Source: a bacterium (GTDB lineage: Bacteria > Electryoneota > RPQS01). From it: 29,524 bases of DNA. The notes beneath the pieces are model-generated. The model had not been told where the DNA came from. It saw only the letters and a list, made by a program, of their open reading frames with translations, and did no database searches. The DNA is taken from positions 1-29,524 of the forward strand of contig JAHIZR010000380.1 in the NCBI GenBank assembly GCA_018814465.1, written 5' to 3'. Positions 1 to 7,634 of this stretch are shown in pieces. Within the stretch, counting starts at the first letter, position 1. Each line of letters opens with the position of its first letter. Made by a program: the position numbers and the translations under genes.

Positions 1-176
1 GAATCGAGATCGCCGATTAATAAACTCGGTGTGATGCCCACACGCCTGAAGACCTTAAGGCCTCCATCGACAGCGATCAAGTTTTTGGAGCGCGAGGCCA
101 ACTCAATAAAGAGTTTTTCAGACGGCGGAGCACCATTAGCAACAATTAAGGCGTCGTATGAATCTTTGATAATCAA
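1..176 (-). CDS. thiN: Thiamine pyrophosphokinase, N-terminal part (runs off the left edge)
   Basis: This enzyme transfers pyrophosphate from ATP to thiamine, making the cofactor thiamine diphosphate in the cytoplasm. Only about 58 codons are present. They read through ALIVANGAPPS (typical first strand and loop), LIAVDGG and then PSLLIGDLDS, the Mg/ATP-binding motif that marks the family; the gene is cut right after it. No ATG is available: the frame is open back to the pgeF stop (TAG at 228-230), which lies in the same reading frame. I chose TTG at 174-176 because it places MIIKDSYDALIVANG at the usual distance from the N-terminus. TTG at 216-218 is the alternative, and neither has a clear ribosome binding site. 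It probably follows pgeF in one transcript. The family call is confident; the start is not. Confidence 0.82.
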   Translation of the reverse strand, partial: MIIKDSYDALIVANGAPPSEKLFIELASRSKNLIAVDGGLKVFRRVGITPSLLIGDLD

Positions 177-227
177 CGGATTTGAGTTTAGGGTTACTGC
201 GCAATGATTCTCTGACAAACGCGAATG

Positions 228-1016
228 CTATGCATGAATGCGAAAGCCGGCGATCATTCCTTTCATCCGTACACCTTCCCGGCGAAATGAACTATACCGC
301 GAATCCCGAAAGGTGCAGGGAGGGCGGTGCGGAATCCGGGCGGGATCTAAGCCATGACGGAGTGAATCGATCATCAGGCAGGAAAAGAGATCAAGATGCG
401 GACGTTCGTTCATCCGGTTCACGACCTGAACGCCGAATCTATTCGTAAATCGACTTGCCAGATCATCACTGACTTCGTAGTAAGAGCTGGAAATCATGGG
501 TCCTACCGCGACTCGCAAATCACTGGCATCTGTCTTGAATTCGCTGTGCATGCTCCGGATTGCTTTACCGGCGATTCCGGCAAGGATGCCCTTCCATCCG
601 GCATGAACAAGCCCGATCGCACGATGTTTATCGTCAAGCAAAAAAAGCGGAGCGCAGTCGGCATGAGAAGTGACTAACACAAGATCGGGTGTATTCGTGA
701 TCATGCCGTCCGTGGCGGGAATTCTCGATTCAGGTGAGTTAATACCTCGATTGGCATCCGACTTGGCTACTCGAACAATTTCGACGCCATGGACTTGATC
801 AATCGCCACTGCCTGTTGCGGCAGACAGCCTGTTTTCATGATAAAACCGCGTCGATTTGCGGCAATTTCATGATCAGGCGCATGTCCCCACGCCATGGCA
901 CCATCGGCAAGGATCGAAATCCCGCCGGAGACCCACTCGATATCAGGAAACGGCTGCCAGCAGGATGCCTTGATTTGATTTTCTGAGGTTGTTTGGGTAT
1001 CTTGGAAAGTTGACAA
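228..1016 (-). CDS. pgeF: PgeF/YfiH-family polyphenol oxidase-like protein (purine nucleoside phosphorylase activity)
   Basis: This is a 262-residue protein of the 'multi-copper polyphenol oxidase laccase' family (YfiH/PgeF). Characterised members act as Zn-dependent purine nucleoside phosphorylase/adenosine deaminase or as peptidoglycan editing factor. The three metal ligands are visible: His76 in DQVHG, Cys121 in HADC and His138 in VHAGWKG. The C-terminal part keeps the Arg-rich YSSFRREG segment. Length is normal (about 240-270). The start is TTG at 1014-1016; the next ATG is codon 42, which would remove conserved N-terminal sequence (PDIEWVSGGIS). No Shine-Dalgarno site precedes the TTG. 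Only 15 bp separate it from the divergent acyl-CoA dehydrogenase gene, so the promoters of the pair must overlap coding sequence. Thiamine pyrophosphokinase follows in the same frame. Confidence 0.88.
   Translation of the reverse strand: MSTFQDTQTTSENQIKASCWQPFPDIEWVSGGISILADGAMAWGHAPDHEIAANRRGFIMKTGCLPQQAVAIDQVHGVEIVRVAKSDANRGINSPESRIPATDGMITNTPDLVLVTSHADCAPLFLLDDKHRAIGLVHAGWKGILAGIAGKAIRSMHSEFKTDASDLRVAVGPMISSSYYEVSDDLASRFTNRFGVQVVNRMNERPHLDLFSCLMIDSLRHGLDPARIPHRPPCTFRDSRYSSFRREGVRMKGMIAGFRIHA
975..1003 (+). promoter_or_regulatory. Candidate sigma-70 promoter for the glutaryl-CoA dehydrogenase gene
   Basis: TTGATT (975-980), a 17-bp spacer and TATCTT (998-1003) lie on the plus strand, inside the first codons of the divergent pgeF. 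Transcription would begin near 1010, about 20 nt before the ATG at 1032. The ribosome binding site GGAG at 1023-1026 sits 5 nt before that ATG. The promoter is a pattern match only. Confidence 0.4.
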
Positions 1017-1031
1017 ATTAATGGAGACTTT

Positions 1032-2198
1032 ATGGCTTACAAAGCGCTGGATTATTATCTGATCGAAGACTTACTGACCGAGGAAGAGCGGATGGTGCGG
1101 GATACTGTCCGCGAATTCGTAACCGATAATTTAATGCCGATCATCGAGGAGTGCAATCGCACCGCGCGTTTCCCGATGGAGTTGATTCCTAAAGCAGCGG
1201 GATTGGGATTGCTGGGCGCGCCGTATCCTGAAGAGTATGGATGCGCAAATCTTAATGCGATTGCCTACGGGCTTATCAATCAAGAGCTGGAGCGCGGAGA
1301 TTCGGGGCTGCGTTCCTTCGTGTCGGTGCAAACCGGTTTAGTGATGTATCCGATTTTCAGCTATGGCACTGAAGAACAAAAGAAATACTGGTTGCCGAAG
1401 CTTGCGTCCGGCGAGAAAATCGGCTGCTATGGCTTGACAGAGCCTGATTTCGGATCGAATCCGGGAGGTATGCTGACCCGCGCGGAAGATAAAGGCGATC
1501 ACTATCTCCTGAACGGCTCCAAGGCTTGGATCACCAATGGAACGATTGCCGATGTCGCTGTTGTCTGGGCAAAACTTGACGGCGAAGTGCGAGGATTCTT
1601 AGTTGAAAAAGGCCGTGAGGGTTTCGAAGCACCGGAGATTAAGAATAAGTTTTCACTGCGAGCCAGTGTGACCTCGGACTTGATCTTCCAGGATGTAAGA
1701 ATTCCCAAAGAAAATATTCTGCCCGGTGTAAAAGGTTTGAAAGGCCCCCTTTCCTGCCTGACTCAGGCGCGCTACGGCATCGCCTGGGGCGCGATGGGAG
1801 CGGCGATGGCGGTCTACGACGAAGTGCTCAGCTATGGTAAATCGCGAATTCAGTTCGACCGACCGATTGCCGGTTTCCAATTAGTCCAGAATAAACTGGT
1901 TTGGATGGCAACCGAAATCACGAAAGGACAACTGCTGGTGTACCGTCTCGCGCAGCTAAAAGACGCGAAGCGGATGCGCCCGCAGCACGTTTCGCTGGCC
2001 AAGCGAAACAATGTCGGAGCCGCGCTGGAGATCGCGCGCGTCGGACGCGATATTCTGGGGGCAAATGGAATCTCTAATGAATATCAAACCTTCCGGCATA
2101 TGAACAATCTGGAGTCCGTTAATACCTATGAAGGAACGTTCGATATTCACACGCTGATCATCGGCGAAGATCTGACAGGGATTGCGGCATATACTTAA
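1032..2198 (+). CDS. gcdH: Glutaryl-CoA dehydrogenase (acyl-CoA dehydrogenase family)
   Basis: This FAD enzyme oxidises glutaryl-CoA to glutaconyl-CoA and, in the common form, decarboxylates it to crotonyl-CoA, passing electrons to ETF (lysine, tryptophan or benzoate breakdown). At 388 residues it matches the glutaryl-CoA dehydrogenase subfamily closely: CYGLTEPDFGSNPGG around the flavin, FSLRASVT, ARYGIAWGAMGA, SRIQFDRPIAGFQ and VNTYEGTFDIH with catalytic base Glu367. The residues tied to substrate carboxylate handling and decarboxylation in the human enzyme (Glu87, Arg94, Tyr369) are present here as Glu87, Arg94 and Tyr366, so I expect the decarboxylating type. The ATG start has GGAG 5 nt upstream. 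It is the only plus-strand gene in the left 28 kb. Its TAA overlaps the stop codon of the convergent gene. Confidence 0.9.
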   Translation: MAYKALDYYLIEDLLTEEERMVRDTVREFVTDNLMPIIEECNRTARFPMELIPKAAGLGLLGAPYPEEYGCANLNAIAYGLINQELERGDSGLRSFVSVQTGLVMYPIFSYGTEEQKKYWLPKLASGEKIGCYGLTEPDFGSNPGGMLTRAEDKGDHYLLNGSKAWITNGTIADVAVVWAKLDGEVRGFLVEKGREGFEAPEIKNKFSLRASVTSDLIFQDVRIPKENILPGVKGLKGPLSCLTQARYGIAWGAMGAAMAVYDEVLSYGKSRIQFDRPIAGFQLVQNKLVWMATEITKGQLLVYRLAQLKDAKRMRPQHVSLAKRNNVGAALEIARVGRDILGANGISNEYQTFRHMNNLESVNTYEGTFDIHTLIIGEDLTGIAAYT

Positions 2199-4048
2199 GA
2201 TGAATTATCGCGAGGCAGAACGCTGATGACATCCACAGCCATTTTGAATTTGTTGAAGGGCGGCATCAGGTAGATTCCCTGACATGAAGACTTGATATTC
2301 AGCAGGAATTCTTGCGCGATTTCGACACCTGCTTTAACTCCTTCTGTCCCGGATTTTTGCATTCGCATGCGAATCGATTCCGGGACAAACATATCCGGGA
2401 TTTCGTTGTGAATGAACTCGGCATGCTTCGAGGAGCGCAGCGGCATGATCCCGACGAATAGCGGAATTGAACTGAATCCAGACACTCGATCCAAAAAGCG
2501 GTCGAGTGTTTCTTTTTCAAAGAGCGGCTGCGTGAATGCGAACATCGCGCCCGCGTCGATTTTGCGGCGGAAACGATCAACCTCGATTTCCAGTTCTGGT
2601 GCCGTGGGATTCGCCGCGACCCCTATGGAGAATTGCGTCGGCTCGTCGAGGTCGCGTCCGGTAAGGTCCTTGCCCTGGTTCATCTGCGAGATCATATGCG
2701 CGAGCCGAATCGAATCGAGCTCGAAGATATCATGCGCCATGGGATAATCGCCGATGGCGACCGGATCGCCTGTGACCGCGAGAATGTTCAGAACACCCAG
2801 CGTATGCGCGCCAAGCAACTCGGACTGCAAGGCGATTGCGTTGCGATCCCGGCAGGACATGTGCAGCAGCACATCAATCCCGGCATCGCGCCGAATCAGA
2901 TGCGCCATCGCCAGAGCACTCATGCGAGCACGCGCTAACGGTGAATCCGCGACATTAATGAGGTCTACGCCGGCGGCTTTCAGCTCCTGAGCATGACGAA
3001 TAAAGGGGCCGGGATCGTGACTGCGAGGCGGATCGATCTCGACGGATATCTGGAACTTCTTCCCAAGATTCTCGCGAAAACTATTGAACGGAACGCCCCA
3101 ACGAGGACCGGATATCGGTTCTTCCGGTTCTTTCTCGGAAATACTAATCTGTGCAGGACTGCCTCTTTTTTTCCCTCTTACTGCTTCGGCGATCGCTTGA
3201 ATATGTTCAGGGGTCGTTCCACAGCAGCCACCAACAATTGAAACTCCATTGCCGATGAATTTCAGCGCGCTTTCGGCAAAATACTGAGGTGAAGCCAGAT
3301 AGATATATCGCCCCCCGACGACACGCGGCAGTCCCGCATTTGGTTGCGCGCAGAGAGGAATATCGCTTGTCCGCGCCATGCGTTCGATGACTTCCATCAT
3401 CGCCTGCGGACCGACTGAGCAATTCGCTCCCACGACGTCCGCACCATATTCAGTCAGAGCCCGCAATACTTCCGAGGGCTTGTCACCGATAATAGTCTTT
3501 CCATCCTCTGTGAACGTCATGGAAGCTACAATCGGCAGATCGCATTGATCCCGAATCGCCAGTATCGCTTCACGAATCTCCACCAAGCTGGACATGGTCT
3601 CGATAAAGAACACATCCACTCCTCCTTCGAGAAGTCCCGCGATCTGGTAGCTGAATGCTTCGCGAGCCTGATCGAGAGTCACACGGCCGATTGGCTCCAA
3701 CACTTGGTTAAGTGGTCCGATACAGCCCGCGACATAACGCTGCTCCCCCGCGGCGGAACGCGCGAGGATGGCGCCCGCCCGGCTGATCTCGCGCGATTGC
3801 CTTTCGAATCCGTGTTCGGCAAGACGCAGTGTGTTCGAACCAAAAGTATTCGTCTCAATAATCTGCGCACCCGCTTTCACATAGGCACGATGCAAAGTCT
3901 CGATCTGATGAGGGGCCGAGAGATTCAACTCATCAAAACAGGTACGATGCGAGTAACCCGCGGCGTAGAGCGCGGTACCCATCGCACCATCCGCCACGAG
4001 GATATCCGTATGGACTCGTTCAAGAAGCTCTTTAGTTCGAGCGGACAC
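2195..4048 (-). CDS. Bifunctional homocysteine S-methyltransferase / methylenetetrahydrofolate reductase
   Basis: This 617-residue two-domain fusion resembles Bacillus YitJ. Residues 1 to about 295 form a homocysteine S-methyltransferase barrel with the three zinc-binding cysteines Cys210 (GANCS) and Cys275-Cys276 (VGGCCGTTPEH). Residues about 325-617 form a MetF-type methylenetetrahydrofolate reductase, beginning at QISVEIDPPR (Glu337 matches the catalytic Glu of the family) and including LAVTGDP and FTQPLF. The protein could make methyl-THF and use it, or another methyl donor, to methylate homocysteine. The start is GTG at 4046-4048, as no ATG lies near and DILVADGAMGT must be included. No Shine-Dalgarno site is visible. 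The 97-bp gap upstream contains a GC-rich hairpin. The stop overlaps that of the convergent acyl-CoA dehydrogenase gene. Confidence 0.92.
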   Translation of the reverse strand: MSARTKELLERVHTDILVADGAMGTALYAAGYSHRTCFDELNLSAPHQIETLHRAYVKAGAQIIETNTFGSNTLRLAEHGFERQSREISRAGAILARSAAGEQRYVAGCIGPLNQVLEPIGRVTLDQAREAFSYQIAGLLEGGVDVFFIETMSSLVEIREAILAIRDQCDLPIVASMTFTEDGKTIIGDKPSEVLRALTEYGADVVGANCSVGPQAMMEVIERMARTSDIPLCAQPNAGLPRVVGGRYIYLASPQYFAESALKFIGNGVSIVGGCCGTTPEHIQAIAEAVRGKKRGSPAQISISEKEPEEPISGPRWGVPFNSFRENLGKKFQISVEIDPPRSHDPGPFIRHAQELKAAGVDLINVADSPLARARMSALAMAHLIRRDAGIDVLLHMSCRDRNAIALQSELLGAHTLGVLNILAVTGDPVAIGDYPMAHDIFELDSIRLAHMISQMNQGKDLTGRDLDEPTQFSIGVAANPTAPELEIEVDRFRRKIDAGAMFAFTQPLFEKETLDRFLDRVSGFSSIPLFVGIMPLRSSKHAEFIHNEIPDMFVPESIRMRMQKSGTEGVKAGVEIAQEFLLNIKSSCQGIYLMPPFNKFKMAVDVISVLPRDNSS

Positions 4049-4090
4049 TTTTTGATATAGCTTTTAATATAGGGTAGAACTTTTTTCTGA

Positions 4091-4124
4091 ATGAACCGCG
4101 ACAGAGACTCCCTGCCGCGGTCAT
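4091..4124 (-). other. GC-rich inverted repeat between the MBL-fold gene and the methionine/folate fusion gene
   Basis: On the minus strand the arms ATGACCGCG and CGCGGTTCAT enclose a further partly self-complementary stretch (CAG...CTG), giving a long imperfect hairpin. It is followed on the minus strand by an A-run and not a U-run, so it is not a standard terminator in the direction of the genes. It could be a 5' leader structure of the downstream gene. Confidence 0.45.
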
Positions 4125-4145
4125 TATTTTCCGAGAGAAGCTGAT

Positions 4146-4994
4146 TCAGATCGTAATATCGTCTTTTTTGACCACCCGGCCTTTGGCATCCCGCTGCAAA
4201 GAGCATGCATCGCAGTAAGGATCGTGTTCAAACGCCACGATCCAATCTTCATCGCACGCTCGAGCAAGATAACGCCGTTTATCTTCGAGCGTATCCAGCG
4301 GAAACAGATCGTAACCCATGATATAGGGCAAATGAAGCTGCGAAGACAAGGGAAGCAAGTCGGCGGGGAACCAGACGCTTTTGTTTCCATCCGTAACCAA
4401 CACGGTCTGCATGCCGGGGGTATGACCGGAAGAAGTCAGCAGGTGAACGCCGGGAAACAGCTCGGTATCGCCTTCAAGCATTTCCATCCTACCGGCTTCC
4501 TTGATGGGAACATAGTTATGATCGATATAGCTGGCGCGATCACGCTCGCATCTCGTCAGCGCATGCTCGTATTGCTTCTTCTGAACGTAATGAGTCGCGT
4601 TTTCAAATGCCGGGATCACATCATTTCCGTCCGACTTTGTCGAGCCTCCCGCATGATCGAAATGCAGATGCGTATATATCAGATCCGTGATTTCAGAAGG
4701 AGCGAGACTTTTTTTCGCAAAAGAACTCTCGAATGAGAAGCGAGAGTTGTCGACTGAGAAAACCTTATTGAATTTCTCCTGTTCCTTTGTGCCGATACCC
4801 GCATCGACGAGAATCTTTCTGTCTTTCGATTCTATCAGAAGGCATTGCGCGATCATTTCGATCCGGTTTAACTCATCCGACGGGTTTGTTTTTGACCAGA
4901 GCGTTTTAGGCACGACACCGAACATCGCGCCGCCATCAAGGCGAAACTCACCTGCTTTAAGCAAACTGACTGTATAAGGTCCGATTTGAATCAT
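4146..4994 (-). CDS. MBL-fold metallo-hydrolase (lactonase-like)
   Basis: This 282-residue metallo-beta-lactamase-fold hydrolase has the full two-metal site: His109-x-His111-x-Asp113-His114 in THLHFDHAGG, His191 in SSGHTPG, Asp212 in FPADLL and a C-terminal His257 in FEHDP. The arrangement is that of the N-acyl homoserine lactonase/YtnP-like branch, whose members open lactones or cleave other esters. The substrate cannot be read from sequence, and quorum quenching is only one possibility. There is no signal peptide, so it should be cytoplasmic. The start is ATG at 4992-4994. It lies 19 bp downstream of the CpsB-like gene in the same direction and is probably co-transcribed with it. Confidence 0.85.
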   Translation of the reverse strand: MIQIGPYTVSLLKAGEFRLDGGAMFGVVPKTLWSKTNPSDELNRIEMIAQCLLIESKDRKILVDAGIGTKEQEKFNKVFSVDNSRFSFESSFAKKSLAPSEITDLIYTHLHFDHAGGSTKSDGNDVIPAFENATHYVQKKQYEHALTRCERDRASYIDHNYVPIKEAGRMEMLEGDTELFPGVHLLTSSGHTPGMQTVLVTDGNKSVWFPADLLPLSSQLHLPYIMGYDLFPLDTLEDKRRYLARACDEDWIVAFEHDPYCDACSLQRDAKGRVVKKDDITI

Positions 4995-5013
4995 TGCTTC
5001 TTAATTCTTGCTT

Positions 5014-5736
5014 TTATCCCGGCCATGGAAGATTATCCCAAATACGCCGGGGATTATCGATAGTCATGCGGGAAGCAGCCTCAGCACTGTGAAGCAACGC
5101 GACCGCCTCCCTGCCTTGTTTCAAACAAAAACCGTGCGTATCATCATCATGCGCGTCACTCGCAAGGATGTCGACGCATTCCCACTCGATCAGCTTCGTT
5201 GACACTTTCACCATCGGTTTCCCGAATTGCCCGATAAGGGAGCCCGCATCGAGGGTCAGGATGCCGCCTTCCGCACGAATCCGCTCCGGCTGAGATTTTT
5301 GCTTGCAGGCATATCGATAGCGTTCATAGTGAGCCAGCACGGGACGCAGTTTCCAGCGGCGAGAGGCACGAACTACGTTAAGGATAATCTCAAAGGGCGT
5401 CTCACGCGAGAATTCTATGAGAAAATAACGCCCGCCTCCGAGAAAGGTCGCAAACGGGTGCGAGAGCGTTTTCTGCAGATCAGCACCGAACATGATCTCT
5501 GAAGCAAGCCCTAATTGGACAGGCAACTCGCGCGCTTTTACTTCCGCGACTAAACGGTTGAACGCATGTTGAAACAGCTCATCCGCCTGCTCAGCAGCGC
5601 GGTCATTCGCATGCGGTGTGCAAACAACGTGAGTGATTCCCTGCAGAATAGCCTGTTCGAGCATGCGCAGAGACATGCGCATCCCCATCGAACCGTCGTC
5701 GACAGCGGGCAGAACGTGATTATGAATATCGTACAA
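5014..5736 (-). CDS. CpsB/YwqE-type PHP-domain tyrosine-protein phosphatase
   Basis: This 240-residue PHP-fold enzyme has DIHNHVLPAVDDG at the very N-terminus (His5, His7, Asp14), CTPH (His42), Glu80, LAHYERY (His136) and SDAHDD (Asp194, His196). These are the metal ligands of the Mn-dependent phosphatases that dephosphorylate bacterial tyrosine kinases controlling capsule and exopolysaccharide export. The start must be TTG at 5734-5736: an in-frame TAA precedes it directly, and the DIHNH motif begins at residue 3. No Shine-Dalgarno site is visible. It follows the membrane Fe-S gene by 16 bp. No Wzc/Wzz kinase or polysaccharide gene lies nearby, so its partner must be elsewhere. Confidence 0.87.
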   Translation of the reverse strand: MYDIHNHVLPAVDDGSMGMRMSLRMLEQAILQGITHVVCTPHANDRAAEQADELFQHAFNRLVAEVKARELPVQLGLASEIMFGADLQKTLSHPFATFLGGGRYFLIEFSRETPFEIILNVVRASRRWKLRPVLAHYERYRYACKQKSQPERIRAEGGILTLDAGSLIGQFGKPMVKVSTKLIEWECVDILASDAHDDDTHGFCLKQGREAVALLHSAEAASRMTIDNPRRIWDNLPWPG

Positions 5737-5752
5737 TTACAAGAGGGTTCGA

Positions 5753-7624
5753 TTAGATTCCGGGATTGCTTTCGCCAGCGGATTTTGCCGCGGTCCGATC
5801 CGGCAAACCCTGCGCGATAAACTCTGCAATATCCTTCACGGGGACGGCTTCTTGATCCAAGTCCTTCAAACCGTCGCGAAGCATCATGTGACAGAATGGA
5901 CAAGCCGTGCCGACTTCCGCGGCGCCTGTTACCATGAGTTCTTTGACACGCCGGTGATTGATGCGCTCTCCTGCGGTTTCTTCCGCGAAGAGCAACCCTC
6001 CGCCCGCGCCGCAGCAGAACGAGCGTTCGCCGTGATTTTCAGGTTCCTTAATCGAAGCACCGGCAACCCGAATCACCTCGCGAGGATAACGGATATGATC
6101 CGAACTTGCATAGCGGCTGAGATAGCAGGCATCATGATAGACGACATCACTGAAAGCAGACGCAGTGGTTTTCAACTTGCCGTTCTTTTGCAGCTGTGAG
6201 ATAAACTCGGAATGGTGAATAATCGGAATCTCCTTGTTCAAGCCGAGATCCCGATACTCCTTCAAAGTCCGCAAGCAGTGCGGACAGGTCGTGAGGATCA
6301 CCTTGGGAGCCGCCTGGTTCAGACTTTCGATATTCTCCTCGGCGAGCATTTGGAAAACCAGTTCGTTCCCCGCACGGCGCGCGGCATCGCCCGTACATTT
6401 TTCATTTTTGAGAATCCCCCAACTGACCCCAGCGGCGTCAAGAATCTTGACCATAGACAGGGCGACTTTGCGGTAGTAGAAATCATAGCGTCCCATGCAT
6501 CCCAGCCAGAACAGCACTTCATGACCATTGAAGATCGGCAGTTTATTCTCCGCAATGAAGTCCGAAGCTTCACTCTGCGGATACTTCCAGGGATTGCCGG
6601 ATCGCTCAAGATTGTCGAACAGAGGCCGCATCGTCGAAGGGAATTCCCCGCCAGAGACTTGACCGCGCCGCATTTCGATGATCGGGATCACCTGATCGAT
6701 TCCCACCGGACATTGATAAGTACAGGCGCCGCATGTCACGCATTGCCAGAGAATTTCTTCTTCGATCACATTGCCGACAACGGGCTCCTCGGTCTTGGAC
6801 AACAGCCCGGCACGCAGATCGAGCATCAATTGTTTGGGATCGAGCGCCTTGCCGGTTTTATTGGCCGGGCAATTGTCGTAGCAGCGACCGCACTCGACGC
6901 AAGTGAAAGCCCCCAGCATTGTGTGAGCGCTGAAGTCCGTCAGCTTTTCCACGCCCATTTCATCTTTCTCGAAATCAAGCGGGTAGATTCTGGCGAGTTC
7001 GAAATCCTTGCGGAAGGTGGTCAGGGGGCCCAATACAAGATGCAGATGCTTGCTGTGGGGAATCAGAATCAGGAACGCAAGGATTACCAGCGCATGAAGC
7101 CACCAGTTCATCTTCTGAGCAACGGGCGATTCAAGCAGGTTGAAATAGCTCAGGAGATAAGTTACCATCAAAATGACGATGTAGACCGCAACGAGACCTG
7201 AAGACCAAGAGAGTTTTTTCCCGAGAGCCTCCGGACGCAACACAAAACGACGGAAAGCGAGGACTATTATCCCCACTGAAGTCAGTACCGCGAAAAGGGC
7301 AACGAAGCCGCCATAAATCCTATGAAATGCGCCTTCACCAAGCGGATGCCAGCCATAAGCTGTCGCGAAATGATGAAAAGTCTCAAGGGCAAACGCACAG
7401 AATCCCCAGAAGACAAGAGTGTGCATCAATCCGGGAATAGGTCTTTCCTTAATTACCTTGGATTGAAACACTACTTCCTTGAAGAACCGTACCCAACGTT
7501 CACCAATGCGATCCAGCGCCGCATCTTTTTTCCCAGTAGACACAATTGCCAGTCTTTTCCGAACAGGTACGATGAACAGATAAAGACTGACAACGATCAG
7601 CAACGAGAGAATGAGTTGTTCCAT
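5753..7624 (-). CDS. Membrane Fe-S oxidoreductase of the ETF:quinone / HdrD-like type
   Basis: This 623-residue protein joins three parts. Residues about 5-190 hold several hydrophobic helices with conserved-looking His residues, like the haem-b NarI-type subunit. Residues about 238-310 are a ferredoxin-like domain with two CX2CX2CX3C(P) clusters (Cys242/245/248/252 and Cys295/298/301/305). Residues about 365-580 carry two CCG (cysteine-rich) domains with Cys410, Cys447/450, Cys500, Cys537-538 and Cys575/578. Proteins of this design (EtfD/EMO family) take electrons from electron-transfer flavoprotein and reduce membrane quinone; HdrDE-like heterodisulfide reduction is the related alternative. 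The acyl-CoA dehydrogenase in the same window supports the first reading, although no ETF genes are present. Start ATG 7622-7624, 10 bp after pepA. Confidence 0.85.
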   Translation of the reverse strand: MEQLILSLLIVVSLYLFIVPVRKRLAIVSTGKKDAALDRIGERWVRFFKEVVFQSKVIKERPIPGLMHTLVFWGFCAFALETFHHFATAYGWHPLGEGAFHRIYGGFVALFAVLTSVGIIVLAFRRFVLRPEALGKKLSWSSGLVAVYIVILMVTYLLSYFNLLESPVAQKMNWWLHALVILAFLILIPHSKHLHLVLGPLTTFRKDFELARIYPLDFEKDEMGVEKLTDFSAHTMLGAFTCVECGRCYDNCPANKTGKALDPKQLMLDLRAGLLSKTEEPVVGNVIEEEILWQCVTCGACTYQCPVGIDQVIPIIEMRRGQVSGGEFPSTMRPLFDNLERSGNPWKYPQSEASDFIAENKLPIFNGHEVLFWLGCMGRYDFYYRKVALSMVKILDAAGVSWGILKNEKCTGDAARRAGNELVFQMLAEENIESLNQAAPKVILTTCPHCLRTLKEYRDLGLNKEIPIIHHSEFISQLQKNGKLKTTASAFSDVVYHDACYLSRYASSDHIRYPREVIRVAGASIKEPENHGERSFCCGAGGGLLFAEETAGERINHRRVKELMVTGAAEVGTACPFCHMMLRDGLKDLDQEAVPVKDIAEFIAQGLPDRTAAKSAGESNPGI

Positions 7625-7634
7625 TGTTCAGTGT

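Noticed and set aside
4091..4130. Plus-strand intrinsic terminator (hairpin followed by TTATTTT)
   Set aside because: No plus-strand gene ends nearby, since the only plus-strand gene stops at 2198. The T-rich tail is interrupted.
6212..7201. 329-codon plus-strand open frame
   Set aside because: It lies wholly opposite the membrane Fe-S oxidoreductase gene, whose protein has clear cluster motifs. The plus-strand product has no recognisable domain.
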